A DNA stretch of 64,000 nucleotides from the NCBI RefSeq assembly GCF_000722685.1, contig NZ_JPFV01000011.1:1-64000 (forward strand), read 5' to 3'. This DNA is from Streptococcus mitis (GTDB taxonomy: Bacteria > Bacillota > Bacilli > Lactobacillales > Streptococcaceae). Below the pieces are notes generated by a model. It saw only the letters and a program-made list of their open reading frames with translations, was not told the origin of the DNA and made no database searches. This document shows positions 1 to 9,297 of this stretch, in pieces (the first letter of the stretch is position 1; each line of letters opens with the position of its first letter). Made by a program: the position numbers and the translations under genes.

Positions 1-2060
1 GTTCAGGTGAAGTACCAAATGACAAACTTCCTAAGAAAGATGTCCCAGGTACAGGAACAGTAACAGAACCTAACAAGAAACCATCACAACCAGTAGATGT
101 AACAACACCAGCTCAAAAGACACCAACACTAGATGTTGAACAAGATCCTAAGACAGGTGATGTTACAGTAACACCTAAGAAACCAGATGGATCAACATTC
201 CCACCAGGAACTACGGTAGAAATCCCAGGTAAAGATGGTAACCCAATCACAGTAACAATCGGTGAAGACGGTAAAGGTAAAGTACCAAACAGTGAATTAC
301 CAGAAGGTAAAGTACCAGGAACAGCTAAGATTACTGAACCAGGTCAACCAACAGTTGAAGTTCCAGTAGCAACTCCAGCTAAGGTCACACCAGAAACACC
401 AACAACTGAAAAACCAGTTGCGATTGAAATTACTCGTAAACCAAATGGTGATGCAGTAGTAACACCTAAGAAACCAGATGGTTCAACATACCCATCAGGC
501 AGCAAGGTAGTGATTCCAGGTGAAAACAACACACCAATCGAAGTTACAATTGGCGACAATGGTTCAGGTGAAGTACCAAATGACAAACTTCCTAAGAAAG
601 ATGTCCCAGGTACAGGAACAGTAACAGAACCTAACAAGAAACCATCACAACCAGTAGATGTAACAACACCAGCTCAAAAGACACCAACACTAGATGTTGA
701 ACAAGATCCTAAGACAGGTGATGTTACAGTAACACCTAAGAAACCAGATGGATCAACATTCCCACCAGGAACTACGGTAGAAATCCCAGGTGAAGATGGC
801 CCAATCACTGTTGAAATCGGTGAAAACGGTAAAGGTAAAGTACCAAATGACAAACTTCCTAAGAAAGATGTCCCAGGTACAGGTGAGATTACTGAACCAG
901 GTCAACCAACAGTAGAAGTTCCTAATGTAACAACTCCAGCTAAGGTCACACCAGAAACACCAACAACTGAAAAACCAGTTGCGATTGAAATTACTCGTAA
1001 ACCAAATGGTGATGCAGTAGTAACACCTAAGAAACCAGATGGCTCAACATACCCACCAGGAACTACGGTAGAAATTCCAGGTGAAAATGGAACACCAATC
1101 ACAGTAACAGTTGGCGACAATGGATCAGGTGAAGTACCAAATGACAACCTTCCTAAGAAAGCTGTCCCAGGTACAGGAAAAGTAACCGAACCGAATAAGA
1201 AACCATCACAACCAGTGGATGTAACAACACCAGCTCAAAAGACACCAACACTAGATGTTGAACAAGATCCTAAGACAGGTGACGTTACAGTAACACCTAA
1301 GAAACCAGATGGCTCAACATATCCACCAGGAACTAAGGTAGAAATCCCAGGTAAAGATGGTCCAATCACTGTTGAAATCGGTGAAAACGGTAAAGGTAAA
1401 GTACCAAACAGTGAATTACCAGAAGGTAAAGTACCAGGAACAGCTAAGATTACTGAACCAGGTAAACCAGCTGTAGAAGTTCCTAATGTAACAACTCCAG
1501 CTAAGGTCATACCAGAAACACCGACAACTGAAAAACCAGTTGCGATTGAAATTACTCGTAAACCAAATGGTGATGCGATTGTAACGCCTAAGAAACCAGA
1601 TGGCTCAACATACCCATCAGGTAGCAAGGTAGTGATTCCAGGTGAGAACAACACACCAATCGAAGTTACAATTGGAGACAATGGTTCAGGTGAAGTACCA
1701 AATGACAACCTTCCTAAGAAAGATGTCCCAGGTACAGGAACAGTAACAGAACCTAACAAGAAACCATCACAACCAGTAGATGTAACAACACCAGCTCAAA
1801 AGACACCAACACTAGATGTTGAACAAGATCCTAAGACAGGTGATGTTACAGTAACACCTAAGAAACCAGATGGATCAACATTCCCACCAGGAACTACGGT
1901 AGAAATCCCAGGTAAAGATGGTAACCCAATCACAGTAACAATCGGTGAAGACGGTAAAGGTAAAGTACCAAACAGTGAATTACCAGAAGGTAAAGTACCA
2001 GGAACAGCTAAGATTACTGAACCAGGTCAACCAACAGTTGAAGTTCCAGTAACAACACCA
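1..2060 (+). repeat. 561-bp tandem repeat array inside surface protein gene
   Basis: The motif GTTCAGGTGAAGTACCAAAT, with small variants, starts at 1, 562, 1123 and 1684, which is an exact 561-bp period (187 codons). Each unit holds two related half-units of ~280 bp. Copies are nearly identical at DNA level over long stretches, so length variation by recombination is likely. The left boundary is outside the window; the array decays near 2060. Confidence 0.9.
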
Positions 2061-2576
2061 GGTAAGGTAATAGCTGAAAACGGTGAACTACCAGGACCAA
2101 TCACTTTACCAGAATTAACTATTGAGGTTCGCTGGATTGATGAAGATGGAAATGTATTTAAACCATCTGTTAAGACAGGCAATGAAAAGGATGCTGAACA
2201 TGGCTCAATTCCAGGATATGAATTTGTAAGAACAATGATTGATGAAAATGAACCAGTAATTACCCACATTTTCAGAAAAGTAGGTTCAAATACAAATACA
2301 ATTCCAGTTGCACCAGTGACACCTGATACGCCAGTCAAACCTGACACTAATGGAGGTTCTGGTCAAGATACACCTGCACCAGCACCAGCTACTCCAACTC
2401 CAAATGCAGATCAGGTAGATACTAAGACTACTGTTGATAATGGAGCTAAGTCAAATGATTCTCAAAATGTATTGCCAAATACAGGAACAGAATCAAATGC
2501 TGCTCTTGCATCTCTAGGACTTCTTGGACTATTGAGTGGATTTGGACTTGTAGCTCGTAAGAAAAAAGAAGACTAA
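3..2576 (+). CDS. LPXTG-anchored repetitive surface protein, 5' end outside window
   Basis: Cell-wall-anchored surface protein; the frame is already open at the left edge, so the start, signal peptide and any N-terminal adhesin domain are missing. The visible ~857 residues consist of alternating ~93-aa modules rich in Pro, Thr, Val and Lys, with recurring motifs TPKKPDGST, VEIPG and KVPNSELP or EVPNDKLP. Two modules form a 187-aa unit repeated about 3.6 times. A non-repeated region near residues 700-760 (IEVRWIDEDG to HIFRKV) resembles segments seen near the C-terminus of other streptococcal surface proteins. Then come a Pro/Thr/Asp-rich spacer, the sortase motif LPNTG, a hydrophobic stretch and a KKKED tail. 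Sortase anchoring is confident; the ligand is unknown. An intrinsic terminator follows the stop. Confidence 0.9.
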   Translation, partial: SGEVPNDKLPKKDVPGTGTVTEPNKKPSQPVDVTTPAQKTPTLDVEQDPKTGDVTVTPKKPDGSTFPPGTTVEIPGKDGNPITVTIGEDGKGKVPNSELPEGKVPGTAKITEPGQPTVEVPVATPAKVTPETPTTEKPVAIEITRKPNGDAVVTPKKPDGSTYPSGSKVVIPGENNTPIEVTIGDNGSGEVPNDKLPKKDVPGTGTVTEPNKKPSQPVDVTTPAQKTPTLDVEQDPKTGDVTVTPKKPDGSTFPPGTTVEIPGEDGPITVEIGENGKGKVPNDKLPKKDVPGTGEITEPGQPTVEVPNVTTPAKVTPETPTTEKPVAIEITRKPNGDAVVTPKKPDGSTYPPGTTVEIPGENGTPITVTVGDNGSGEVPNDNLPKKAVPGTGKVTEPNKKPSQPVDVTTPAQKTPTLDVEQDPKTGDVTVTPKKPDGSTYPPGTKVEIPGKDGPITVEIGENGKGKVPNSELPEGKVPGTAKITEPGKPAVEVPNVTTPAKVIPETPTTEKPVAIEITRKPNGDAIVTPKKPDGSTYPSGSKVVIPGENNTPIEVTIGDNGSGEVPNDNLPKKDVPGTGTVTEPNKKPSQPVDVTTPAQKTPTLDVEQDPKTGDVTVTPKKPDGSTFPPGTTVEIPGKDGNPITVTIGEDGKGKVPNSELPEGKVPGTAKITEPGQPTVEVPVTTPGKVIAENGELPGPITLPELTIEVRWIDEDGNVFKPSVKTGNEKDAEHGSIPGYEFVRTMIDENEPVITHIFRKVGSNTNTIPVAPVTPDTPVKPDTNGGSGQDTPAPAPATPTPNADQVDTKTTVDNGAKSNDSQNVLPNTGTESNAALASLGLLGLLSGFGLVARKKKED

Positions 2577-2680
2577 AAATTTAGTCAGATGAACATTCAT
2601 TCTTTTGTGTTTTAACAACGAACTAGATTGATTCTGATAGTTGTTTTATCCATAAAATACAAAGAATGATTAGATAAAGA

Positions 2681-2735
2681 AAGCGAACAATGCTAGGATT
2701 TTGTTAAACGGAATTCTAAGTATTGTTCGCTTTTT
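2681..2735 (+). terminator. Intrinsic terminator after surface protein
   Basis: AAGCGAACAAT pairs with ATTGTTCGCTT across a long internal region, followed by a T-run at 2731-2735. Confidence 0.7.
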
Positions 2736-2736
2736 G

Positions 2737-2745
2737 TGGTATAAT
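2737..2745 (+). promoter_or_regulatory. Extended -10 promoter of hemW, probably leaderless
   Basis: TGGTATAAT ends only 7 bases before the ATG at 2753. Transcription would therefore start at or next to the start codon. There is no Shine-Dalgarno sequence in that gap. Confidence 0.65.
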
Positions 2746-2752
2746 AATTACT

Positions 2753-3883
2753 ATGCAGAAAAAACCAACGTCAGCCTATGTGCACATCCCATTTTGTACC
2801 CAGATTTGTTATTATTGTGACTTTTCAAAGGTTTTCATCAAAAATCAGCCGGTAGATAGCTATTTGGAGCATCTGCTGGAAGAGTTTCGTTCTTATGACA
2901 TTCAAAAGTTACGAACCCTTTACATCGGTGGTGGGACGCCGACAGCCCTGTCAGCTTCACAACTAGAGGTATTATTGGAGGGCTTGACTGAAAACTTGGA
3001 CTTGTCTGTCTTGGAGGAGTTGACCATTGAAGCCAATCCAGGCGACTTGGACGCGGATAAGATTGCGGTTTTGAAAAACTCAGCTGTCAATCGTGTTTCG
3101 TTAGGTGTGCAAACCTTTGATGATAAGATGCTGAAAAAGATTGGGCGCAGTCATTTGGAAAAGGATATTTATGAAAATATCGACCGTCTGAAACTGGCTG
3201 GTTTTGACAACATCTCCATTGATTTGATTTATGCACTGCCTGGTCAGACTATGGAGCAGGTCAAGGAAAATGTGGCTAAGGCCATTGGGCTGGATATTCC
3301 CCACATGAGTCTGTATAGCTTGATTTTAGAAAACCATACGGTCTTTATGAACCGGATGCGACGTGGGAAATTGCCTCTGCCTAAGGAGGAACTAGAAGCG
3401 GAGATGTTTGAGTACATCATCGCAGAGCTGGAGCGAGCAGGTTTTGAGCATTATGAGATTTCTAATTTCTCCAAACCCGGTTTTGAAAGTCGTCACAATC
3501 TCATGTACTGGGACAATGCTGAATACTATGGCATTGGTGCTGGAGCATCTGGTTATGTCAATGGTGTTCGCTATAAAAACCATGGTCCCATTCGTCATTA
3601 TCTGAGTGCAGTTGAGGAAGGCAATGCTCGCATTACAGAAGAACACCTGAGTCAAAAAGAGCAAATGGAAGAAGAAATGTTCTTGGGACTTCGCAAGAAA
3701 TCAGGGGTTTCCATGGCGCGATTTGAGGAAAAATTTGGCCGGTCTTTTGATGAACTATATGGCGAAATCGTCAGAGACTTGGTTCAAAAAGGTCTCATGC
3801 AAATAGAGGGTGACCGAGTTCGCATGACAAAAAGAGGTCTCTTTTTAGGAGACACCGTAGCAGAACGATTTATTTTGGAGTAG
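2753..3883 (+). CDS. hemW: Radical SAM heme chaperone HemW
   Basis: HemW-type protein, formerly annotated as oxygen-independent coproporphyrinogen III oxidase. In the family it binds heme and a 4Fe-4S cluster and is thought to deliver heme to target proteins. The radical SAM motif CxxxCxxC is at C15, C19 and C22 (FCTQICYYC). The GGGTPT motif follows, and a HemW-type C-terminal domain lies near residues 290-376. Its 376 aa match the family. The ATG at 2753 is chosen because homology begins at MQKKPTSAYVHIPF; an upstream ATG at 2723 lies inside the preceding terminator. The next gene starts a few bases after the stop, so the two are probably co-transcribed. Confidence 0.93.
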   Translation: MQKKPTSAYVHIPFCTQICYYCDFSKVFIKNQPVDSYLEHLLEEFRSYDIQKLRTLYIGGGTPTALSASQLEVLLEGLTENLDLSVLEELTIEANPGDLDADKIAVLKNSAVNRVSLGVQTFDDKMLKKIGRSHLEKDIYENIDRLKLAGFDNISIDLIYALPGQTMEQVKENVAKAIGLDIPHMSLYSLILENHTVFMNRMRRGKLPLPKEELEAEMFEYIIAELERAGFEHYEISNFSKPGFESRHNLMYWDNAEYYGIGAGASGYVNGVRYKNHGPIRHYLSAVEEGNARITEEHLSQKEQMEEEMFLGLRKKSGVSMARFEEKFGRSFDELYGEIVRDLVQKGLMQIEGDRVRMTKRGLFLGDTVAERFILE

Positions 3884-3884
3884 G

Positions 3885-4625
3885 ATGATGGGCTTAACTT
3901 ATCAAATGAAAATGAAAATTCCTTTTGATATGGCTGATATGAACGGTCATATTAAGCTTCCAGATGTGGTTTTGCTGTCCCTACAAGTTTCAGGGATGCA
4001 GTCGATTGAACTAGGAGTCGGTGATAAGACTATTTTGGAGGACTATAATTTAGTCTGGATTATCGCAGGCTATGATATTGAGGTGATTCGTTTACCTCGT
4101 TTTGGGGAAGAAATCACCATCGAAACAGAAGCTTTGAGCTACAATCGACTTTTTTGCTACCGTCGCTTTACCATTTATGATGAAGCGGGGCAGGAGCTCA
4201 TCCACATGATGACTACCTTTGTTCTCATGGACCGAGACAGTCGAAAAGTCCATGCTGTTGAACCTGAGATTGTGGTTCCTTACCAATCTGAGTTTTCCAA
4301 AAAATTGCTTCGAGGACCTAAATATCAAAGCTTGGAAAATCCAATTAGCAAGGATTACCATGTCCGTTTTTACGATTTGGATATGAATGGTCATGTTAAT
4401 AACAGTAAATACCTGGACTGGATTTTTGAGGTCATGGGAGCAGATTTTTTGACCCAATATATTCCCAAGAAAATCAATCTCAAGTATGTCAAGGAAGTTC
4501 GACCAGGTGGGGTGATTACATCGGCTGTTGAGCGGAGTGGACTCGAAAGCAAGCATGAGATTACAAGCGACGGTGTTACCAATGCACAGGCTATTATTAC
4601 TTGGCAAGAATTAGAAAAGGATTAG
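3885..4625 (+). CDS. Acyl-ACP thioesterase
   Basis: Acyl-ACP thioesterase family protein with two hot-dog domains (about residues 5-140 and 155-245), releasing fatty acids from acyl carrier protein in the cytoplasm. Both halves carry a related DMNGH motif (MADMNGHIKL near the N-terminus, LDMNGHVNNSKYLDW near residue 165). The second holds the Asn and His expected for catalysis. Two start codons sit in tandem (3885 and 3888); the GGAG at 3877-3880 fits the second slightly better. It starts 1 base after the hemW stop and is followed by a HAD phosphatase 10 bases downstream, so these genes form one operon. Confidence 0.88.
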   Translation: MMGLTYQMKMKIPFDMADMNGHIKLPDVVLLSLQVSGMQSIELGVGDKTILEDYNLVWIIAGYDIEVIRLPRFGEEITIETEALSYNRLFCYRRFTIYDEAGQELIHMMTTFVLMDRDSRKVHAVEPEIVVPYQSEFSKKLLRGPKYQSLENPISKDYHVRFYDLDMNGHVNNSKYLDWIFEVMGADFLTQYIPKKINLKYVKEVRPGGVITSAVERSGLESKHEITSDGVTNAQAIITWQELEKD

Positions 4626-4635
4626 GGAGAAATAG

Positions 4636-5409
4636 ATGAAATATAAAGGCTATTTAATTGATCTAGATGGAACTATTTATAAGGGGAAAGATAGAATTCC
4701 AGCAGGAGAGGCTTTTGTTCATGAATTGCAAAAGCGGGACATTCCCTATCTCTTTGTGACTAACAATACAACCCGCACTCCAGAGAGTGTTCAAGAGATG
4801 TTGGCTCAGAATTTTAATATTGATACGCCCCTATCGACTGTCTATACAGCGACTTTGGCCACCATCGACTACATGAATGACTTGGGACTGGAAAAGACGG
4901 TCTATGTCATCGGAGAAGCAGGGCTCAAGGAAGCCATCAAGGCGGCTGGTTATGTGGAAGACAAGGAAAATCCTGCCTATGTGGTAGTAGGCCTGGACTG
5001 GCAAGTAGACTATGAAAAATTTGCCACAGCAACTCTTGCGATTCAAAAGGGCGCCCACTTTATCGGAACCAATCCTGACCTCAACATCCCGACAGAGCGC
5101 GGTCTTTTGCCAGGTGCTGGTTCACTGATTACCCTACTTGAAGTAGCAACACGAGTGAATCCTGTTTATATCGGAAAACCAAATGCTATCATTATGGCCA
5201 AGGCGGTTGAGCACTTAGGTTTGCAACGTGAAGAGTTGATCATGGTTGGGGACAACTATCTGACAGATATCCGGGCTGGGATTGACAATGGCATTCCAAC
5301 GCTCTTGGTGACGACAGGTTTTACCAAGGCAGAAGAAGTGGCAGATCTACCAATCGCACCGACTCATGTGGTTTCTAGCCTTGCGGAGTGGAACTTTGAT
5401 GAAAACTAA
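4636..5409 (+). CDS. HAD-IIA family phosphatase (NagD-like)
   Basis: Cytoplasmic sugar- or nucleotide-phosphate phosphatase of the HAD-IIA subfamily (the TIGR01457-type group of Gram-positive bacteria). Motif I is DLDGT with nucleophile D9 and acid/base D11. Motif II is in VTNNTTRTP, the conserved Lys is in GKPN, and motif IV is in [10 protein letters not shown]. The C2 cap lies between motifs II and III. It is 257 aa, typical for the family. An AGGGAGA ribosome site precedes the ATG. The exact substrate cannot be read from sequence. The next gene overlaps its 3' end by 11 bases. Confidence 0.9.
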   Translation: MKYKGYLIDLDGTIYKGKDRIPAGEAFVHELQKRDIPYLFVTNNTTRTPESVQEMLAQNFNIDTPLSTVYTATLATIDYMNDLGLEKTVYVIGEAGLKEAIKAAGYVEDKENPAYVVVGLDWQVDYEKFATATLAIQKGAHFIGTNPDLNIPTERGLLPGAGSLITLLEVATRVNPVYIGKPNAIIMAKAVEHLGLQREELIMVGDNYLTDIRAGIDNGIPTLLVTTGFTKAEEVADLPIAPTHVVSSLAEWNFDEN

Positions 5410-6016
5410 ATTGACCTTTTGGAGCTCTATGCTCTTTCTCCTCTCCCTCTCAATCCTTCTGACCATTTATCTGGCTTGGATTGTTTATCCGCTGGAAATT
5501 CAGTGGTTGAACTTAACGAATCGAGTTTATCTAAAACCAGAAACCATTCAGTACAACTTTCATATCTTGATGAATTACCTGACCAATCCTTTTAGTCAGA
5601 TCTTACAGATGCCGGATTTTCGTTCGTCAGCAGCTGGTCTGCACCATTTTGCGGTGGTTAAGAATCTCTTTCACTTGGTTCAGCTAGTTGCTCTAGTGAC
5701 ACTGCCAAGTTTCTATTTCTTTGTCAAAGGGATTGTGAAAAAGGGCTTTTTATCTTTATTTAGTAAGGGGCTTTTGACTCTAGTAGTCTTGCCTGTGCTG
5801 ATTGGTCTTGGGGGAGTTTTGATTGGTTTTGACCAGTTCTTTACTCTTTTCCATCAAATTCTCTTTGTGGGAGATGATACCTGGCTTTTTGACCCAGCTA
5901 AGGATCCAGTGATTCTGATTTTGCCAGAGACCTTCTTCCTTCATGCCTTCCTCCTCTTTTTCGCCCTCTATGAAAGCTTCTTTGGCTATCTTTATCTGAA
6001 AAGTCGTAGGAAGTGA
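5399..6016 (+). CDS. TIGR01906-type integral membrane protein
   Basis: Membrane protein of unknown function, 205 aa, with about four or five transmembrane helices (near residues 8-28, 95-115, 125-150 and 180-200) and an extracytoplasmic-looking loop between the first two. It resembles the TIGR01906 family that commonly follows the HAD-IIA phosphatase in lactic streptococci. The ATG at 5399 is chosen because of the GGAG at 5385-5388 and the MKTKLTFW start; it overlaps the phosphatase stop, which implies translational coupling. No catalytic motif is apparent. Confidence 0.8.
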   Translation: MKTKLTFWSSMLFLLSLSILLTIYLAWIVYPLEIQWLNLTNRVYLKPETIQYNFHILMNYLTNPFSQILQMPDFRSSAAGLHHFAVVKNLFHLVQLVALVTLPSFYFFVKGIVKKGFLSLFSKGLLTLVVLPVLIGLGGVLIGFDQFFTLFHQILFVGDDTWLFDPAKDPVILILPETFFLHAFLLFFALYESFFGYLYLKSRRK

Positions 6017-6075
6017 AAGAAAGATGTTCTTATTTCACATGTATAAATTAGGTATGTGATTCGAAACTATCGTTA

Positions 6076-6179
6076 ATACTCAATGAAAATCAAAGAGCAA
6101 ACTAGGAAACTAGCTGCAGGCTGTACTTGAGTACGGCAAGGCGACGTTGACGCAGTTTGAAGAGATTTTCGAAGAGTAT
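6076..6179. mobile_element. RUP-like miniature element, copy 1
   Basis: About 104 bp with imperfect terminal inverted repeats (ATACTCAATGAAAATC at left, ATTTTCGAAGAGTAT at right), flanked by TA on both sides as expected for IS630/mariner-type insertion. It is closely similar to the copy at 15190. It matches my recollection of the pneumococcal RUP element, a ~107-bp non-autonomous sequence. It contains no gene. Confidence 0.75.
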
Positions 6180-6221
6180 AAGAGTGAATTAACCAAATCC
6201 AGAATATATCAATCGTTCGCG

Positions 6222-6256
6222 AAAAGCCTATTTTTCTTGAAAAATAGGCTTTTTTT
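6222..6256 (+). terminator. Intrinsic terminator
   Basis: AAAAGCCTATTTTTC pairs with GAAAAATAGGCTTTT around a short loop and is followed by a T-run. It ends transcription coming from the hemW-thioesterase-HAD-membrane protein operon ahead of spx. Confidence 0.8.
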
Positions 6257-6289
6257 AAAAAATCGCTAGTCAAGCGCTTTATTTTTGTG

Positions 6290-6295
6290 TATAAT
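6290..6295 (+). promoter_or_regulatory. spx -10 box
   Basis: TATAAT lies 35 bases before the spx ATG, downstream of the terminator. The -35 is not clear. Confidence 0.5.
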
Positions 6296-6329
6296 AGAAA
6301 TAGCAAAGTATAGATAAGAAGAGAAAAGC

Positions 6330-6731
6330 ATGATTACACTATTTCTATCACCGAGCTGTACATCATGTCGTAAGGCTAAGGCCTGGTTAGAAAAACATAA
6401 GGTTCCCTTTGTGGAACACAATATTATGACCAGTCCTTTAACAAGAAAAGAATTGCAACATATCCTTTCCTTGACCGAAAATGGTACTGATGACATCATT
6501 TCAACTCGTTCAAAAATTTTTCAAAAATTGAATATTGATGTAGAGAGTATTTCGGTATCGGAATTGCTTCATTTGATTGAGCAGTACCCTAGTCTTTTAC
6601 GTCGTCCAATTATTATTGATGCCAAACGCATGCAAATCGGTTTTAATGAAGATGAGATTCGTGCTTTTCTCCCTCGTAGTTACCGTAAGCAAGAACTAAA
6701 AGAAGCAAGAATGAGAGCTGGTATTAGTTAA
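6330..6731 (+). CDS. spx: Spx/ArsC-family transcriptional regulator
   Basis: Spx-type regulator, 133 aa. In the family it binds the C-terminal domain of the RNA polymerase alpha subunit and redirects transcription under thiol or oxidative stress. The redox switch CxxC is at C10 and C13 (PSCTSCRKA) in a thioredoxin-like fold. The RRPIIID segment near residue 90 and the C-terminal [15 protein letters not shown] are typical. GAAGAGAA precedes the ATG. Streptococci usually carry two Spx paralogues; I cannot tell which one this is. Its stop overlaps the next start by one base. Confidence 0.9.
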   Translation: MITLFLSPSCTSCRKAKAWLEKHKVPFVEHNIMTSPLTRKELQHILSLTENGTDDIISTRSKIFQKLNIDVESISVSELLHLIEQYPSLLRRPIIIDAKRMQIGFNEDEIRAFLPRSYRKQELKEARMRAGIS

Positions 6732-7009
6732 TGAACAAACAGTATAGTTACCCACTAGATTTGTCGTGGAGCACTGAAGAACTTGCTTCAGTGCTTTCTT
6801 TTTTTAATGATGTTGAAGCTGCCTATGAGGGCAAGGTAGAAGCTAAAAAGTTACTGGACTCCTATAAGGGATTCAAGTCTGTCGTGCCAAGCAAGAGTGA
6901 AGAAAAACGTTTGGGACGAGAATTTGAAACAGTTAGTGGCTATTCGCTTTACCGAGCAGTTCAGGCTGCCAAGGAAAAAGGGGAAGGAAAGATTTCTCTT
7001 GGAAAGTAA
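6731..7009 (+). CDS. UPF0223 family protein
   Basis: Small cytoplasmic protein of 92 aa that matches the UPF0223 (B. subtilis YktA-like) family: [11 protein letters not shown] near the N-terminus, a Lys-rich middle, and [15 protein letters not shown] near the C-terminus. Function is unknown. It lies between spx and an inositol monophosphatase-family gene, overlapping the first by 1 base and the second by 11. This three-gene order is familiar from streptococci and suggests one transcript. Confidence 0.85.
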   Translation: MNKQYSYPLDLSWSTEELASVLSFFNDVEAAYEGKVEAKKLLDSYKGFKSVVPSKSEEKRLGREFETVSGYSLYRAVQAAKEKGEGKISLGK

Positions 7010-7772
7010 ATTTGAATTTGCTAAAGAGCTTGTTAAGAAAGCAGGTCAGTACATCCTTGACCATATGCAGGAAGACTTGTGTGTTGAAACCAAGTCCTCT
7101 CCAACGGATTTGGTGACCAGACTGGACAAGGAAGTTCAGGAACTTTTGGTTAGTGAGATTTTGTCCCGTTATCCTAAGGATAAGATTTGTGCTGAAGAAG
7201 GTTGTCTGAGAGCCTCGGTTCAAGAGGGCAAGGTTTGGGTCATTGATCCCATTGATGGTACCAATAACTTTGTCGCCCAGCAGGAAGATTTTGCTGTTAT
7301 GATGGCTTATTTTGAAAATGGTCAGGGACAGTTTGGTTTGATTTATGATGTGGTCAAGGGGGATTGTTATCACGGTGGTGGTAAGTTTCCAGTCTGTCGA
7401 AATAATAAGCCCCTAGCTCCCTTTCAAGAAAAACCACTTGGAGATTTCCTTATTGCAGGGAATAGTGGTATGCTGGAAACCAATGAATGGGGGTTGGCTG
7501 ATTTGAGCCGAGCGGTTCTTGGTGTTCGTGTCTATGGAAGTGCGGCCATTAGTTTTGCCAAGATTTTATCAGGGCGTTTGTTGACCTATGTCACTTATCT
7601 GCAACCATGGGATTATGCTGCTGCTAGTATTTTAGGGGAAAGTCTGGGCTATCGGGTGGTGACCCTATCTGGTGAAGCTCCTGATTTTCAAACCAGACAG
7701 CCGGTCATGATGATGCCTCTTGAGATGCTGGAGGAAATTCAGTCCTATATTTACGAAAGGAAAAGAACTTAA
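6999..7772 (+). CDS. Inositol monophosphatase (SuhB) family protein
   Basis: Mg2+-dependent sugar-phosphate phosphatase of the FIG superfamily, 257 aa. Visible metal-site motifs are the Glu in AEEG near residue 65, DPIDGTNNF near residue 82, and WDYAA near residue 205. The substrate could be inositol phosphate, 3'-phosphoadenosine phosphate or fructose bisphosphate; sequence alone does not decide. The chosen start is the TTG at 6999 ([12 protein letters not shown]), because homology begins there and AAGGAAAG lies upstream. An in-frame ATG at 6897 would add 34 residues from within the preceding gene. Translational coupling to the UPF0223 gene is likely. Confidence 0.87.
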   Translation: MESKFEFAKELVKKAGQYILDHMQEDLCVETKSSPTDLVTRLDKEVQELLVSEILSRYPKDKICAEEGCLRASVQEGKVWVIDPIDGTNNFVAQQEDFAVMMAYFENGQGQFGLIYDVVKGDCYHGGGKFPVCRNNKPLAPFQEKPLGDFLIAGNSGMLETNEWGLADLSRAVLGVRVYGSAAISFAKILSGRLLTYVTYLQPWDYAAASILGESLGYRVVTLSGEAPDFQTRQPVMMMPLEMLEEIQSYIYERKRT

Positions 7773-9077
7773 ATGCAATTTCCAGAAGGATTTGTTGAAA
7801 AATATGAAGAGATACTAGGAGATGAGGCAAGAGATTTTCTTGCCTCTTTTGAGGAGGAAGCGGTTTCGGCCTTTCGGGTCAATCCCTTAAAAGAAGAGCA
7901 ACTTTCCTTTTCTGATCCCATTCCTCAAACCCCTTGGGGCCACTATGGAAAGGTGTCAGGGAAATCGCCTGAGCATGCTACAGGGTTGGTTTATTCGCAA
8001 GAACCCGCTGCCCAGATGGTGGCTCAGGTAGCCCAGCCCAGTCCTGGTATGAAGGTCTTAGACCTAGCAGCTGCACCGGGTGGCAAATCAACTCAACTGG
8101 CAGCCTATCTAGCAGGGGAAGGACTTCTCGTCTCCAATGAAATTTCAAGCAAACGGGCTAAGATTTTAGTAGAAAATATGGAGCGCTTTGGAGCGACAAA
8201 TGTCGTGGTGACCAATGAATCTGCTGACCGCTTGGCCAAGGTTTTTAAGTGCTATTTTGACCTCATTGTTCTTGATGCCCCTTGCTCTGGTGAAGGGATG
8301 TTTCGTAAGCAGCCAGATGCTATGGACTATTGGAGCTTAGATTATCCGAGTCAATGTGCTAGCTTGCAAAGAGAAATTCTAGCGGATGCAGTGACCATGC
8401 TAGCTGAAGGTGGTCGCTTGGTTTATTCGACCTGTACCTGGGCACCTGAGGAAAACGAAGAGATTGTCAAGTGGTTGCTGGAAGAGTATGATTTTGACTT
8501 GCTGCCAGTTGAGCATATCAATGGAATGGTAGCTGGTATTGACCTGCCAGAAACGGCTAGGATGTACCCTCATCAGTTTAAGGGAGAGGGTCAGTTTGTT
8601 GCTCATTTTCAATTTAAAGGCGAAAATCCAGCCCCTAAATTTAAGGAAAGTAAGAGCAACCTCAGCCGTGAGCAAGTTACCTTGTGGCAGGAATTTGCCC
8701 AAAAGCATTTGAAAGTTAATTTGTCGGGTATCTTGCAGACTTTTGGTGACCAACTCTATCTCTTACCAGAACTCTTGCCAGATTTAGGGAAGCTCAAGAT
8801 TGCTCGTAATGGACTGCATCTGGGTACCTTTAAGAAGAAACGCTTTGAGCCCAGTTTTGCTCTTGGTCTAGCCTTGAAACCGAGTCAGGTCAAGCAGTTG
8901 GTTACAATTGACCAAGAAGCGTTTGTAAAGTATGTGGCTGGAGAAACCGTTCAGCTGACGGAAAGTCTGCCAAATGGTTGGTACCAAGTTTTGGTTCAAG
9001 GTAATGGCTTGGGCTTTGCTAAGGTGACTGGAAATGTTTTGAAAAATTATTTTCCAAAAGGCCTTAGATTCAAGTGA
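7773..9077 (+). CDS. RsmF/RsmB-type rRNA cytosine-C5 methyltransferase
   Basis: SAM-dependent m5C methyltransferase of the NOL1/NOP2/Sun family, 434 aa, acting on rRNA in the cytoplasm. The SAM-binding motif is LDLAAAPGGKSTQL near residues 94-107. The first conserved cysteine is in DAPCSGEGMFRK and the catalytic one in YSTCTWAPEENE. The C-terminal third (after about residue 290) resembles the RNA-binding extension of RsmF/YebU-like proteins. The ATG follows the preceding stop directly. Site specificity is inferred from family only. Confidence 0.87.
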   Translation: MQFPEGFVEKYEEILGDEARDFLASFEEEAVSAFRVNPLKEEQLSFSDPIPQTPWGHYGKVSGKSPEHATGLVYSQEPAAQMVAQVAQPSPGMKVLDLAAAPGGKSTQLAAYLAGEGLLVSNEISSKRAKILVENMERFGATNVVVTNESADRLAKVFKCYFDLIVLDAPCSGEGMFRKQPDAMDYWSLDYPSQCASLQREILADAVTMLAEGGRLVYSTCTWAPEENEEIVKWLLEEYDFDLLPVEHINGMVAGIDLPETARMYPHQFKGEGQFVAHFQFKGENPAPKFKESKSNLSREQVTLWQEFAQKHLKVNLSGILQTFGDQLYLLPELLPDLGKLKIARNGLHLGTFKKKRFEPSFALGLALKPSQVKQLVTIDQEAFVKYVAGETVQLTESLPNGWYQVLVQGNGLGFAKVTGNVLKNYFPKGLRFK

Positions 9078-9118
9078 AAATGCTAGTCAAAGTAGCTTGT
9101 CTATGTTATAGTGGAAGT

Positions 9119-9247
9119 ATGGATTTTTTTCAAATTGTCTTTCATTTTAAGTCAAAATTAGTGGAGAAGGCAACTGAGCAAATTTCTAGTAAAACCAAGC
9201 TAGTAACTTCAGTTGGCTCTCAATTTTTAAAAGAAAAACATAAATAA
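9119..9247 (+). CDS. Candidate 42-aa small protein, leaderless start
   Basis: A short open frame, MDFFQIVFHFKSK to FLKEKHK, basic and partly amphipathic, sits alone between rsmF and pstS. An extended -10 box (TGTTATAGT, 9104-9112) ends 6 bases before the ATG, the same geometry as four larger genes in this window. I do not recognise the protein. The -10 match is the main argument for it being real. The open frame alone is weak evidence at this length. Confidence 0.35.
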   Translation: MDFFQIVFHFKSKLVEKATEQISSKTKLVTSVGSQFLKEKHK

Positions 9248-9297
9248 ATAGTTGAAAAAATTCACAGCATTCACCATTATTTTCAAGGAGAAAAACA

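Noticed and set aside
1235..1759. Long - strand open frames in the surface-protein repeats
   Set aside because: They recur with the 561-bp period and arise from the repetitive codon pattern of the + strand gene.
6897..6998. Longer N-terminus for the inositol monophosphatase-family protein
   Set aside because: The extra residues come from another frame of the UPF0223 gene. Family homology starts at the TTG at 6999.
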